Shown: positions 15,701 through 22,784 of the stretch, piece by piece
Position numbering within the stretch: the first letter of the stretch is position 1
Layout of the letters: every line of letters starts with the position of its first letter
Assembly: GCA_910588135.1 (NCBI GenBank)
Contig: CAJUOT010000018.1
Location: 1-45,134, forward strand
Source of the DNA: an uncultured Oscillospiraceae bacterium
Lineage (GTDB): Bacteria; Bacillota; Clostridia; Oscillospirales; Oscillospiraceae
Reading direction: 5' to 3'
Length of the DNA: 45,134 nt
Notes under the pieces: generated by a model
Told to the model about the DNA's origin: nothing
Databases searched by the model: none
What the model saw: only the letters and a program-made list of their open reading frames with translations
Position numbers and translations under genes: made by a program

Positions 15701-16203
15701 GGCAATCCCTCCAAATACCGGTCAATATCCTGCTGGCTTTTCAAGACCACCGTTTTTTCGGGATATTGTTTCGCGACCTGTTGAAATTTCCGGCGTTTCT
15801 CTCTGGTGCGGCCCTTCCAGAGCAACCACCATATAAACTCCCGGTCCATTTTCTCGCAGCATCCGTCCGCCATATCAGGGCGGGACTTTCCCTGAAAACG
15901 GAAGTACCGGCCCAATGCACGAAAGAAGCAGGTCATGCGCGGCAAGGCCAAAACTACGATCTCATCTGCCTCTGTCAAACGGCGCACATACTCAAACTTT
16001 GAGTATGTGCCGTCCATGACCCAGGCAGGGTTCTCCATAAATTCATGGACCATCCGGTGTGCCTCTCCCCTGTCCCGCTCCTGCCAATTGGGGGTATATT
16101 GGATTGTATCGAAATGCAGCACTGGCACACCGTACCGCTGTCCCAACGCCCGGGCCAAGGTGGACTTCCCCGCCCCGCTGTACCCGATCACGGCAATTTT
16201 CAT
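15694..16203 (-). CDS. FlaR/adenylate-kinase-like P-loop protein inside the his operon
   Basis: Product 169 aa. Walker A GYSGAGKSTLAR is at residues 7-18, followed by LHFDTIQYTPNW, the acceptor-like WVMDGTYSKFEY and basic segments RALGRYFRFQGKSRPDM. This pattern matches the small P-loop family often named DNA topology modulation protein FlaR, whose real substrate is unknown. It overlaps hisA by four bases (ATGA) and hisF by seven, so it is translationally coupled in both directions. It is not a histidine pathway enzyme by any motif I can see. Confidence 0.8.
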   Translation of the reverse strand: MKIAVIGYSGAGKSTLARALGQRYGVPVLHFDTIQYTPNWQERDRGEAHRMVHEFMENPAWVMDGTYSKFEYVRRLTEADEIVVLALPRMTCFFRALGRYFRFQGKSRPDMADGCCEKMDREFIWWLLWKGRTREKRRKFQQVAKQYPEKTVVLKSQQDIDRYLEGLPC

Positions 16204-16925
16204 TGCTGGGGCCCCGCTTCCCGGACGGCCTCCGCCATATCCAGCCTCCCGGCATAATACGCCTTGCCGATGATGGCTCCATACATCCCCATGTCCCGGA
16301 GCCGCTTCACATCATCTAGGGTAGCCACCCCTCCGGAGGCCACGATATCGCATCCCACCGCTTTTTGCAAAATGGCAAGTTGTTCATAATTCGGCCCTGA
16401 CAACATTCCATCAGTGGCAATGTCTGTAAAGATAATAGTCCTTACACCCTTTTCCACCATCTGTCCGGCCAGATTCACACCGCTCAAGCCAGAATTTTCT
16501 TCCCAACCCATGGTGCGTACTCGTCCATCCAGGCAGTCGATGCCTACTGCCACCCGGCTGGTGCCATACTGCTGCAGGGCGTAGTCAACTACTTCTGGGT
16601 TGGTCACAGCGGCGGAGCCAATTACGATCCGCGCCACTCCCGCCCCAACAACTGCGTCCACATCCTCGCAGTTTTTGATACCCCCGCCCAGCTCTACAGA
16701 CAGTCCGGATGTTTCAATCACCTCGCAAATATGGGGAAAGTTCTGCCGCACTCCGATCCGCGCCCCATCCAGATCCACCATATGAACCCATTTCGCCCCG
16801 GCGGCGGCAAAAACCCGGGCCGTCTCCAAGGCGCTGTCCGCTACTTGGCTGGCCGTAGAAAACTTTCCTTTTTTCAGCCGGACACATTGTCCGTCTTTCA
16901 TATCAATTGCAGGCAATAAAATCAT
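16200..16925 (-). CDS. hisA: ProFAR isomerase HisA
   Basis: TIM-barrel isomerase of step 4. LLPAIDMKDGQCVRLKKG opens the first half-barrel and holds the catalytic Asp8. VELGGGIKNCEDV and VASGGVATLDDVK are the two phosphate-binding motifs, and IIFTDIATDGMLSGPNYE carries the second catalytic Asp. Length 241 is standard. The start abuts hisH as TAATG. Confidence 0.97.
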   Translation of the reverse strand: MILLPAIDMKDGQCVRLKKGKFSTASQVADSALETARVFAAAGAKWVHMVDLDGARIGVRQNFPHICEVIETSGLSVELGGGIKNCEDVDAVVGAGVARIVIGSAAVTNPEVVDYALQQYGTSRVAVGIDCLDGRVRTMGWEENSGLSGVNLAGQMVEKGVRTIIFTDIATDGMLSGPNYEQLAILQKAVGCDIVASGGVATLDDVKRLRDMGMYGAIIGKAYYAGRLDMAEAVREAGPQQ

Positions 16926-17530
16926 TAGATCAAATCTCCAAAATTCTTTAAAATCTGAAGCCCTGCCTCACCGCTTTTTTCCGGGTGAAACTGGCAGCCA
17001 TACACCCCGTTCCGCCCCACCGCCGCCGTTACTTCCGGGCCGTACCGGGTAGAGGCAATCACATCTTCTTTAAAAACGGCATGGCCGCAGTAGGAGTGGA
17101 CAAAGTACACGTAGGTCCCCTCGTCCAGTCCCCGGAACAGGGGTGACGGAATAGGAAAAGTGAGGCTATTCCAGCCGATATGGGGCAACTTCAAATCAGT
17201 CTGAATCCGCTTCACACTTCCGCTGACAAGACCAAGTCCCTCGCAGTGTCTAACCTCCTCTCCCCAGTCAAAGAGAAGCTGCATTCCCAGGCAGATGCCC
17301 AGAACCGGCTTGCGTCCGGCCTGCTGGACACAAGCCGGCCCCAACCCTGTCCCTCGGAGTTTATCCGCCGCGTTTGGAAAGGCCCCTACGCCGGGAAGAA
17401 TGACGGCGCCTGCCCGCTCCAGTTCCGCCGGGTCACTGGTCACCAGAGCTGTCCTGCCAATATGCGCCAAAGCATTGGCCACGCTTTTCAGATTGCCTAC
17501 GCCATAGTCCACAATCGCGATGTAGTTCAT
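16925..17530 (-). CDS. hisH: Imidazole glycerol phosphate synthase glutaminase subunit HisH
   Basis: Class I amidotransferase supplying ammonia to HisF. The start IAIVDYGVGNLKSV, the oxyanion strand LPGVGAFPNA, the nucleophile in ILGICLGMQLLF (Cys near 80), and the His-Glu pair in CQFHPEKSGEAG are all present. Length 201. Joined to hisB by an overlapping TAATG. Confidence 0.97.
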   Translation of the reverse strand: MNYIAIVDYGVGNLKSVANALAHIGRTALVTSDPAELERAGAVILPGVGAFPNAADKLRGTGLGPACVQQAGRKPVLGICLGMQLLFDWGEEVRHCEGLGLVSGSVKRIQTDLKLPHIGWNSLTFPIPSPLFRGLDEGTYVYFVHSYCGHAVFKEDVIASTRYGPEVTAAVGRNGVYGCQFHPEKSGEAGLQILKNFGDLI

Positions 17531-18105
17531 TACAGCACTCCCTTGGTGGAGGTGACAGTGTCCCCTTCTACCTGGATGGCCTCCTTCAGCGCCAGCCCCA
17601 GAGACTTGTACAACGCCTCAGTGATATGGTGGGCATTGTCTCCATACTCGCATTTTTGATGTAATGTAATTCCACTGTTCATCGCAAATGCCCTCATAAA
17701 TTCCACAGTCAAACAGCTGTCATAACCGCCAATCTCAGGCTGGGGCATAAGCGCGTCAAACACCAGAAAAGGCCGGTTGGAAATATCCAGTATTGTACGG
17801 CACAGCGCCTCATCCATGGGCACGCAGGCCATACCGAAACGCCGGATGCCCTTCCGATCCCCTAACGCCTCTCGGAACGCCTGCCCCAATACAATTCCCA
17901 CATCCTCCACCGTGTGGTGCCCGTCCACATGAAGATCGCCCAAGGCGGACAGTTCCAACCCAATCCCGGCATAAAATGCCAGGGCGGTGAGCATATGGTC
18001 AAAGAACCCGATCCCGGTGGAAACATTTACCTCTCCCCCATCCAGAAAAAGGGTGAGTGTGATGTCTGTCTCCTTTGTGGTGCGCTGCATCGTTGACTGC
18101 CGCAT
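17530..18105 (-). CDS. hisB: Imidazoleglycerol-phosphate dehydratase HisB
   Basis: Step 6 enzyme, a manganese-dependent dehydratase. Metal motifs are present: GIGFFDHMLTALA, DLHVDGHHTVEDVGIVLGQA and the second set FMRAFAMNSGITLH and NAHHITEALYKSLG. Monofunctional; no fused phosphatase. I chose ATG 18105 (191 aa), preceded by AAGGGGG; an in-frame start at 18177 would overlap the GNAT gene. 60 bases separate it from that gene. Confidence 0.95.
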   Translation of the reverse strand: MRQSTMQRTTKETDITLTLFLDGGEVNVSTGIGFFDHMLTALAFYAGIGLELSALGDLHVDGHHTVEDVGIVLGQAFREALGDRKGIRRFGMACVPMDEALCRTILDISNRPFLVFDALMPQPEIGGYDSCLTVEFMRAFAMNSGITLHQKCEYGDNAHHITEALYKSLGLALKEAIQVEGDTVTSTKGVL

Positions 18106-18164
18106 TGGAAAATCCCCCTTACGCCCTGATGTATCACGGCTGGTGTGGCCGCACCAATCCCACT

Positions 18165-18719
18165 TTATCGCGTCCAATATCCATCATAAGCATACCCAGT
18201 CTTTCCGATCAAAAGGTGCTCGGACTTGGTAAAGCCCGCTTTCAAAAGCGCCTTGATCCGTTCCACCGCGTAAACCGGGGCTTTTGTAAGCACCCCGTCA
18301 CAGTTTAGCAGCTCCGGAATGCGGGGCGCTGTCAGCGCAATGATGTCATACAGGAGCCCCTCTTTCTCATAGTCGCTTCTCACATCAATCCTCAGGATAC
18401 CCATATTATTGAACGCGTCTTCCGAAACCCTTAAGCACAGCTCAACTGTCCCAATGACACACGCCACCGGTTTATCGACAATGGAAAGCCGGGTAAACCA
18501 GCCATTTTGGTAGGACTGTTCCCAAAAAACCAGGGCTTCCGCCATTCTCTCCTTTGATGGATAGTAAAAATTGTCGCCGTCGCAGTTATCGCTGTTGAAG
18601 AAAGGCAGGGCATTCCGGTCGCTATAGACATTCAGCAGGTCGCTGCAGTCTTCGTTTTTAACTGGTCTCAGTAGAAACCGCCCACGCTCCAACACGGGGC
18701 GCTTTTCATATATGTTCAT
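18165..18719 (-). CDS. GNAT-like acetyltransferase inside the his operon
   Basis: Product 184 aa from ATG 18719 (GGGAGGGCAGCATA upstream). The start RPVLERGRFLLRPVKNEDCSDLLNVYSD is typical of RimJ/RimL-type N-acetyltransferases, followed by ERMAEALVFWEQSYQNGWFTRLSIV and a domain ending in VERIKALLKAGFTKSE. The usual RxxGxG/A acetyl-CoA loop is poorly preserved (DVRSDYEKEGLL), so activity is uncertain. It lies between hisD (95-base gap) and hisB (60-base gap), with looser spacing than the his genes, as if inserted. Confidence 0.75.
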   Translation of the reverse strand: MNIYEKRPVLERGRFLLRPVKNEDCSDLLNVYSDRNALPFFNSDNCDGDNFYYPSKERMAEALVFWEQSYQNGWFTRLSIVDKPVACVIGTVELCLRVSEDAFNNMGILRIDVRSDYEKEGLLYDIIALTAPRIPELLNCDGVLTKAPVYAVERIKALLKAGFTKSEHLLIGKTGYAYDGYWTR

Positions 18720-18814
18720 TATGCTGCCCTCCCTTGGCTTTATTGGTTCCGACGCCCAGTATACCATTATCGTGCGGACAAATCAACTCAGCGGAAAAGC
18801 AATCCCGGCATTTT

Positions 18815-20098
18815 CTAAGGCTGGGTGCAAAAACGAACTTGGATGGAATTGGCGTGGGCAGTGAGCTTTTCTGCCTGGGCCATCGCGATGATTTCCCCGG
18901 AAATGGGCTCCAGCGCCTCCCGGTCAAATTCCAGTACACTCATGGTTTTTAAAAAGCTGTCCACACTGAGGGGCGAAAAGAAGCGGGCCGTGCCGCTGGT
19001 AGGCAAAACGTGGTCCGGCCCCGCCAGATAGTCCCCCAAAGGCTCCGGCGTGTACGCCCCCAGAAATACGGCGCCTGCGTTTTTCACCCGGGGCAGCAGC
19101 TCCCGGGGATTGCCCGTGACAATCTCCAAATGCTCCGGCGCAATTTCATTGGCGATTTCCACGCATTTATCCAAGCTTTCGCACACAATACCGCAGCCAA
19201 AGTCCCTCAGGGATGCCTCCATAATCTCGCTGCGGCTGAGATACCCGGTTTGCCGAACAATCTCCCCGTCCACCGCCTGGGCCAGTTCCATTGAATCCGT
19301 CAGCAGCACTGCCGAGGCCAGCCGGTCGTGCTCCGCCTGACTGAGCAGGTCGGCGGCAATGTACTTCGGCTCGGCAGTTTTATCAGCGATGACCAGCACT
19401 TCAGACGGTCCGGCCACCATGTCGATGTCCAGCAGTCCGTAGGCCAGCCGCTTGGCCGCCGCCACATAGGCGTTTCCCGGCCCAACCAGCTTATCCACCC
19501 GGGGAATAAACCCCGCACCGTAGGTGACAGCCGCCACTCCTTGCGCTCCGCCTACGGCAATCACCCGGTCCACCCCGGCGATTTTTGCCGCGGCCAAGAC
19601 GGCGTCGCTGAGATTTTCCGTGGGCGGCGTAATCATAACGATCTCCCCCACCCCAGCCACCTTGGCGGGAACGGCGTTCATCAGCACCGAACTGGGGTAG
19701 GCCGCAGTCCCCCCGGGAACGTAGATGCCCACCCGGTTCATCCCCCGGACGATTCGTCCCACCTTTCCGCCGTCTGGGGATATCCATTCGGCGGACTTAC
19801 TGAGCAGCTTCTCATTATAGTTTCGGATATTCTGGGCGGCGTGTTCCAGAGCGGAAATCAGCTCTGCCGGACAGGCAGCATACGCCTCATCCAACCGCTC
19901 CCGTTTAATCTCGTAGGGCACCTTGTGGTCGAACTGCCGGGAGTACCGCTCCACTGCAGGCAGGCCCTCTTGCCGTACGTTTTCCATGATGGCCTGGACC
20001 GTCAGCTCAACGTCCGCATTTTTTTCTGACGCACGTGCCCGCATGGCGTCCAGCTGGCGCCGCTCGGCGGTTCCATCCGCCCTGATGATGGTAATCAT
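18815..20098 (-). CDS. hisD: Histidinol dehydrogenase HisD
   Basis: Zinc enzyme that oxidises L-histidinol to histidine in two NAD steps. PGGTAAYPSSVLMNAVPAKVAG, the long GPGNAYVAAAKRLAYG block, LLSQAEHDRLASAVLLT (zinc and base region) and APEHLEI (general base His-Glu) are diagnostic. Length 427 is normal. Start overlaps the hisG stop by four bases. Confidence 0.97.
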   Translation of the reverse strand: MITIIRADGTAERRQLDAMRARASEKNADVELTVQAIMENVRQEGLPAVERYSRQFDHKVPYEIKRERLDEAYAACPAELISALEHAAQNIRNYNEKLLSKSAEWISPDGGKVGRIVRGMNRVGIYVPGGTAAYPSSVLMNAVPAKVAGVGEIVMITPPTENLSDAVLAAAKIAGVDRVIAVGGAQGVAAVTYGAGFIPRVDKLVGPGNAYVAAAKRLAYGLLDIDMVAGPSEVLVIADKTAEPKYIAADLLSQAEHDRLASAVLLTDSMELAQAVDGEIVRQTGYLSRSEIMEASLRDFGCGIVCESLDKCVEIANEIAPEHLEIVTGNPRELLPRVKNAGAVFLGAYTPEPLGDYLAGPDHVLPTSGTARFFSPLSVDSFLKTMSVLEFDREALEPISGEIIAMAQAEKLTAHANSIQVRFCTQP

Positions 20099-20736
20099 GC
20101 CTCTCCCCCCAGTTCCCGCTCTACGCGGGCTAAAAAATCGGCGATCTTACTTTTATACAACTTCATGGATGCGGTATTGACGATGAGCCGCGCCGACACC
20201 TGAGCCACATCCTCAATGGGCTCCAGTCCATTTTCCCTCAGGGTTGCCCCGGTCTCCACAATGTCCACGATCCCGTCCGCCAGCTCCAGGACAGGGGCCA
20301 GCTCCACGCTGCCCTCAATTTTTATGATATCCACGTCCATCCCCTTGCTCTCGAAGAAAGCCCGGGTGACGTTGGGGTATTTGGATGCCACCCGCCGGGT
20401 CTTGTAGGTGCCGTAAAAGTCGCTTCCTCGCTTTACCGCCAGGGCGAACCGGCACCGGCCAAAGCCCAGGTCCAGCACTTCATAGAAGGCCCCGCCCTTT
20501 TCCAAAATGGTATCCTTGCCCACAACGCCCAAATCACATACCCCGTGCTCCACATAAGTAATCACATCGGAGGCCTTGGCCAGCACTACGTCCAGTGGGT
20601 AGTTGGGAAGACCGTGGATAAGCCGCCGTCCCGGGCTGCGCACCGGGGAACAGTCCAGCCCGATGGCCTCGAACAGCTCCACCGATTTGTCCTGCAAGCG
20701 CCCTTTGGTCAGGGCAATTCTCAGCCGTTCTCTCAT
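20095..20736 (-). CDS. hisG: ATP phosphoribosyltransferase, short form
   Basis: First committed step of histidine synthesis. At 213 aa it is the short form that lacks the C-terminal regulatory domain and needs HisZ. RIALTKGRLQDKS opens the protein; HGVCDLGVVGKDTILE and DIVETGATLRENGLEPIE (PRPP loop) are present. Overlaps hisZ by four bases, fitting an obligate complex. Confidence 0.97.
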   Translation of the reverse strand: MRERLRIALTKGRLQDKSVELFEAIGLDCSPVRSPGRRLIHGLPNYPLDVVLAKASDVITYVEHGVCDLGVVGKDTILEKGGAFYEVLDLGFGRCRFALAVKRGSDFYGTYKTRRVASKYPNVTRAFFESKGMDVDIIKIEGSVELAPVLELADGIVDIVETGATLRENGLEPIEDVAQVSARLIVNTASMKLYKSKIADFLARVERELGGEA

Positions 20737-21899
20737 ACCGCCAGCTCCCTCACTTCACTATCTCCTATTACCAGCACCCAAGCCGCGCCCTTTTCCCTGG
20801 CAAGATTCAGGGTGCTGTCCAGTGTGCGGCAGGGAGACAGCTCGCAGCTCCCTGCCGGAAGCTTGTCCGCCTCCGCCAGCGCCCGGGCCAATTGTCCGGG
20901 ACCATAGTGAATGATGGTTTCCAGTTTTTGCGGCTCCACGGAAAGACACGCCCCCACCGCATCCACATCCACAGCGAAGCCGGTGGCCTCCGCCTTCCGG
21001 CCAAACTGCTCCATCAGGTTGTCATATCGCCCCCCGGACAGCACCGGCGCCCCTGCGCCCTGGGCGTAGCCCCGGAACACCAGACCGGTGTAGTAGTCCA
21101 GCTGGTGCACCAGCCCCAAGTCAAAACGAATCCAATCCCCATATCCGGCCGCGGACAACTCAGCATAAATCCCCCGCAGGTAATCCAAACTGCCACAGGG
21201 CCCTGCCAGCCTTTCCGCCTCATCCAGCACCTCCACACCGCCAAACAGGTAAGGCAGGCGCCTCAAAGCAGAATAGGCATTCGCCTCCCGGTAGGGTTCC
21301 AGCAAGTCGTTGAGCAAAGCAAAATTCTTACCCTCAATGGCGGCGCGCAGACGCTCCTGCCCATCTGCCGGTATGTTCATCTGGCCCGCAAGCGCCCGAT
21401 AAAACCCAGCGTGACCCAGTTCAATATGGAACTGCTCCAGACCGCAGGAGCGCAGGGCATCCACCGCCATGGCCACCATTTCCAAGTCGGCCTTTTCGCC
21501 CACCGCGCCAATCATCTCTACACCGCACTGGGCGATTTCACGGCTGCCGCCCTCGTGGGCCAGGCTGTCACGGAACACCGTCTGTTCGTAATACAGCCGC
21601 TGGGGTAAGGGTAAGTGCTTCAATTTGATGGCCGCTACCCGGGCAATAGGGGCGGTACAGTCTGGCCGCATGACCATAATCCGGCCAGAACGGTCAATGA
21701 TCTTCAACATGGCCTCCTGTGGAATAGGGTTTCCGGACTGAACAAATAAATCATAAAACTCCACATCCGGAGTAATAACTTCAGTACAGCCCCGGCGGCG
21801 AAACAGCTCTATCAGGGCAGACTGCACCTTGCGGCGCTCCAGGCATTCGGAGAACAGCCGGTCCCGGGTGCCCTCGGGGGTGTTAATGCAAATATTCAT
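20733..21899 (-). CDS. hisZ: ATP phosphoribosyltransferase regulatory subunit HisZ
   Basis: A histidyl-tRNA-synthetase paralogue that binds HisG and confers histidine feedback. The class II motif 2-like segment MRPDCTAPIARVAA and LYYEQTVFRDS are seen, and the C-terminal anticodon-binding domain of HisRS is missing. ATG 21899 (388 aa) follows GGAGG by nine bases. First gene of the his operon, with a promoter and palindromic operator just upstream. Confidence 0.94.
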   Translation of the reverse strand: MNICINTPEGTRDRLFSECLERRKVQSALIELFRRRGCTEVITPDVEFYDLFVQSGNPIPQEAMLKIIDRSGRIMVMRPDCTAPIARVAAIKLKHLPLPQRLYYEQTVFRDSLAHEGGSREIAQCGVEMIGAVGEKADLEMVAMAVDALRSCGLEQFHIELGHAGFYRALAGQMNIPADGQERLRAAIEGKNFALLNDLLEPYREANAYSALRRLPYLFGGVEVLDEAERLAGPCGSLDYLRGIYAELSAAGYGDWIRFDLGLVHQLDYYTGLVFRGYAQGAGAPVLSGGRYDNLMEQFGRKAEATGFAVDVDAVGACLSVEPQKLETIIHYGPGQLARALAEADKLPAGSCELSPCRTLDSTLNLAREKGAAWVLVIGDSEVRELAV

Positions 21900-21931
21900 C
21901 AAGAATGTCCTCCAAATTCTTTAGTCCGCTA

Positions 21932-21952
21932 ATGTGATAAATCATATCACAT
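21932..21952 (-). promoter_or_regulatory. Palindromic operator at the his promoter
   Basis: Perfect 8-bp arms ATGTGATA and TATCACAT flank a 5-bp centre. The site covers the -10 and the start of transcription of hisZ, the position of a repressor site. HisR (TrpR/YerC-like family) is a candidate, by analogy only. The left arm partly coincides with the extended -10, which weakens the case a little. Confidence 0.6.
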
Positions 21953-21969
21953 GACCGCTCTGCTGTCAA
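21941..21969 (-). promoter_or_regulatory. Promoter of the his operon
   Basis: On the minus strand, -35 TTGACA (21964-21969, consensus), 17-bp spacer, extended -10 TGA-TATGAT (21941-21946). No T-box or His-rich leader peptide was found in the short leader. Confidence 0.85.
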
Positions 21970-21985
21970 CCCCAAACGGCAGGCC

Positions 21986-22014
21986 TTGCAGAAAGCCATT
22001 TTTTGTGATACCAT
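21986..22014 (+). promoter_or_regulatory. Promoter of the plus-strand P-loop gene
   Basis: -35 TTGCAG (21986-21991), 17-bp spacer, extended -10 TGA-TACCAT (22009-22014). It diverges from the his promoter with the two -35 boxes 16 bp apart. Confidence 0.65.
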
Positions 22015-22048
22015 AGCTTCACTGAAAAAAGATTTTGGGGGTACAACA

Positions 22049-22474
22049 ATGTTAATTGCAATTTTCGGGGAGAGCTGTACCGGAAAGACTACGCTGGCCA
22101 ACTATATCAAGGCCAGCTCCAACGCAGAGGTTTTCAGCGGGAAGGATTATCTCAGAATGGCCAAGGGAGAGGCCGATGCCCGGCGTCTCTTTCTGGAAAA
22201 GCTTCAGACCGCTGTTCATGGCAGCAATCTGATTTACATCATCTCCGAGCCGGAGCATATGGCTTTAATTCCAGACGGCGCAGTCCGTGTTCTGGTCACG
22301 GCGGAACTGGACACGATCAAGGAGCGGTTCTCCACCCGGATGCATGGGAACCTTCCCGCCCCCATAGCGGCCATGTTGGAGAAAAAGCATGGCTGCTTTG
22401 ACCGGGAGCCCCACGATTTCCATGTACACAACGGCAGCCCTGGCGCGGAAGAAATTTATCGGAAGATTTTTTGA
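22049..22474 (+). CDS. Small P-loop nucleotide kinase-like protein
   Basis: Product 141 aa, starting MLIAIFGESCTGKTTLANYI with Walker A GESCTGKTT at residues 7-15. The rest (SGKDYLRMAKGEADARRLFLEKL, IYIISEPEH, RVLVTAELDTIKERFSTRM) follows a nucleoside or shikimate kinase-like layout with a strand-2 aspartate missing a clear partner. The substrate is unknown. ATG 22049 is used because the upstream in-frame ATG at 21986 lies inside the promoter. It is a single-gene unit that ends at the terminator 22480-22512. Confidence 0.8.
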   Translation: MLIAIFGESCTGKTTLANYIKASSNAEVFSGKDYLRMAKGEADARRLFLEKLQTAVHGSNLIYIISEPEHMALIPDGAVRVLVTAELDTIKERFSTRMHGNLPAPIAAMLEKKHGCFDREPHDFHVHNGSPGAEEIYRKIF

Positions 22475-22479
22475 TTTGA

Positions 22480-22512
22480 AAGAGGCCGTTCCCAATGGAA
22501 CGGCCTCTTATT
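22480..22512 (+). terminator. Terminator of the P-loop gene (also faces the minus strand)
   Basis: AGAGGCCGTTCC (22481-22492), loop CAAT, GGAACGGCCTCT (22497-22508), then TTATTA. A 12-bp stem. On the minus strand CTCTTTC follows, so it can also end transcripts coming from polC. Confidence 0.85.
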
Positions 22513-22562
22513 ACGTCTCTCTGTGCTATTGTCAGGGCTGACGTGTACAATCTGTGTCTAGA

Positions 22563-22700
22563 TCATAGTGCGCCGAGAGCGCTACCAACGTCTCCTCCCT
22601 CGCATTGCCTGCTGACATACTCCTGCCAGCTTGTCATTCGATCAAAATAGTTCAGATTGGGCAGCTGTGCCTCCGTCACAGCCGATAAGATCGTATTCAT
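22563..22700 (-). CDS. Possible 45-residue protein downstream of polC
   Basis: An ATG-to-TGA frame starting MNTILSAVTE and ending VGSALGAL. GAGAGGA lies 11 or more bases before the ATG, farther than usual. It is 84 bases after the polC stop and before a bidirectional terminator, so it would be co-transcribed. It matches nothing I recognise. It fills a 270-base stretch that otherwise holds no gene; the AT-rich part 22701-22784 may hold a promoter (TTGCAA, 18, AATAAT) but this is weak. Confidence 0.35.
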   Translation of the reverse strand: MNTILSAVTEAQLPNLNYFDRMTSWQEYVSRQCEGGDVGSALGAL

Positions 22701-22784
22701 AATTGTAGCGTTCCTCTCTTTCTCAAGCGATACTTTAAAAAATTATTTGCAATATCTATTTTTCTTTGCAATTCTACTGTGATC

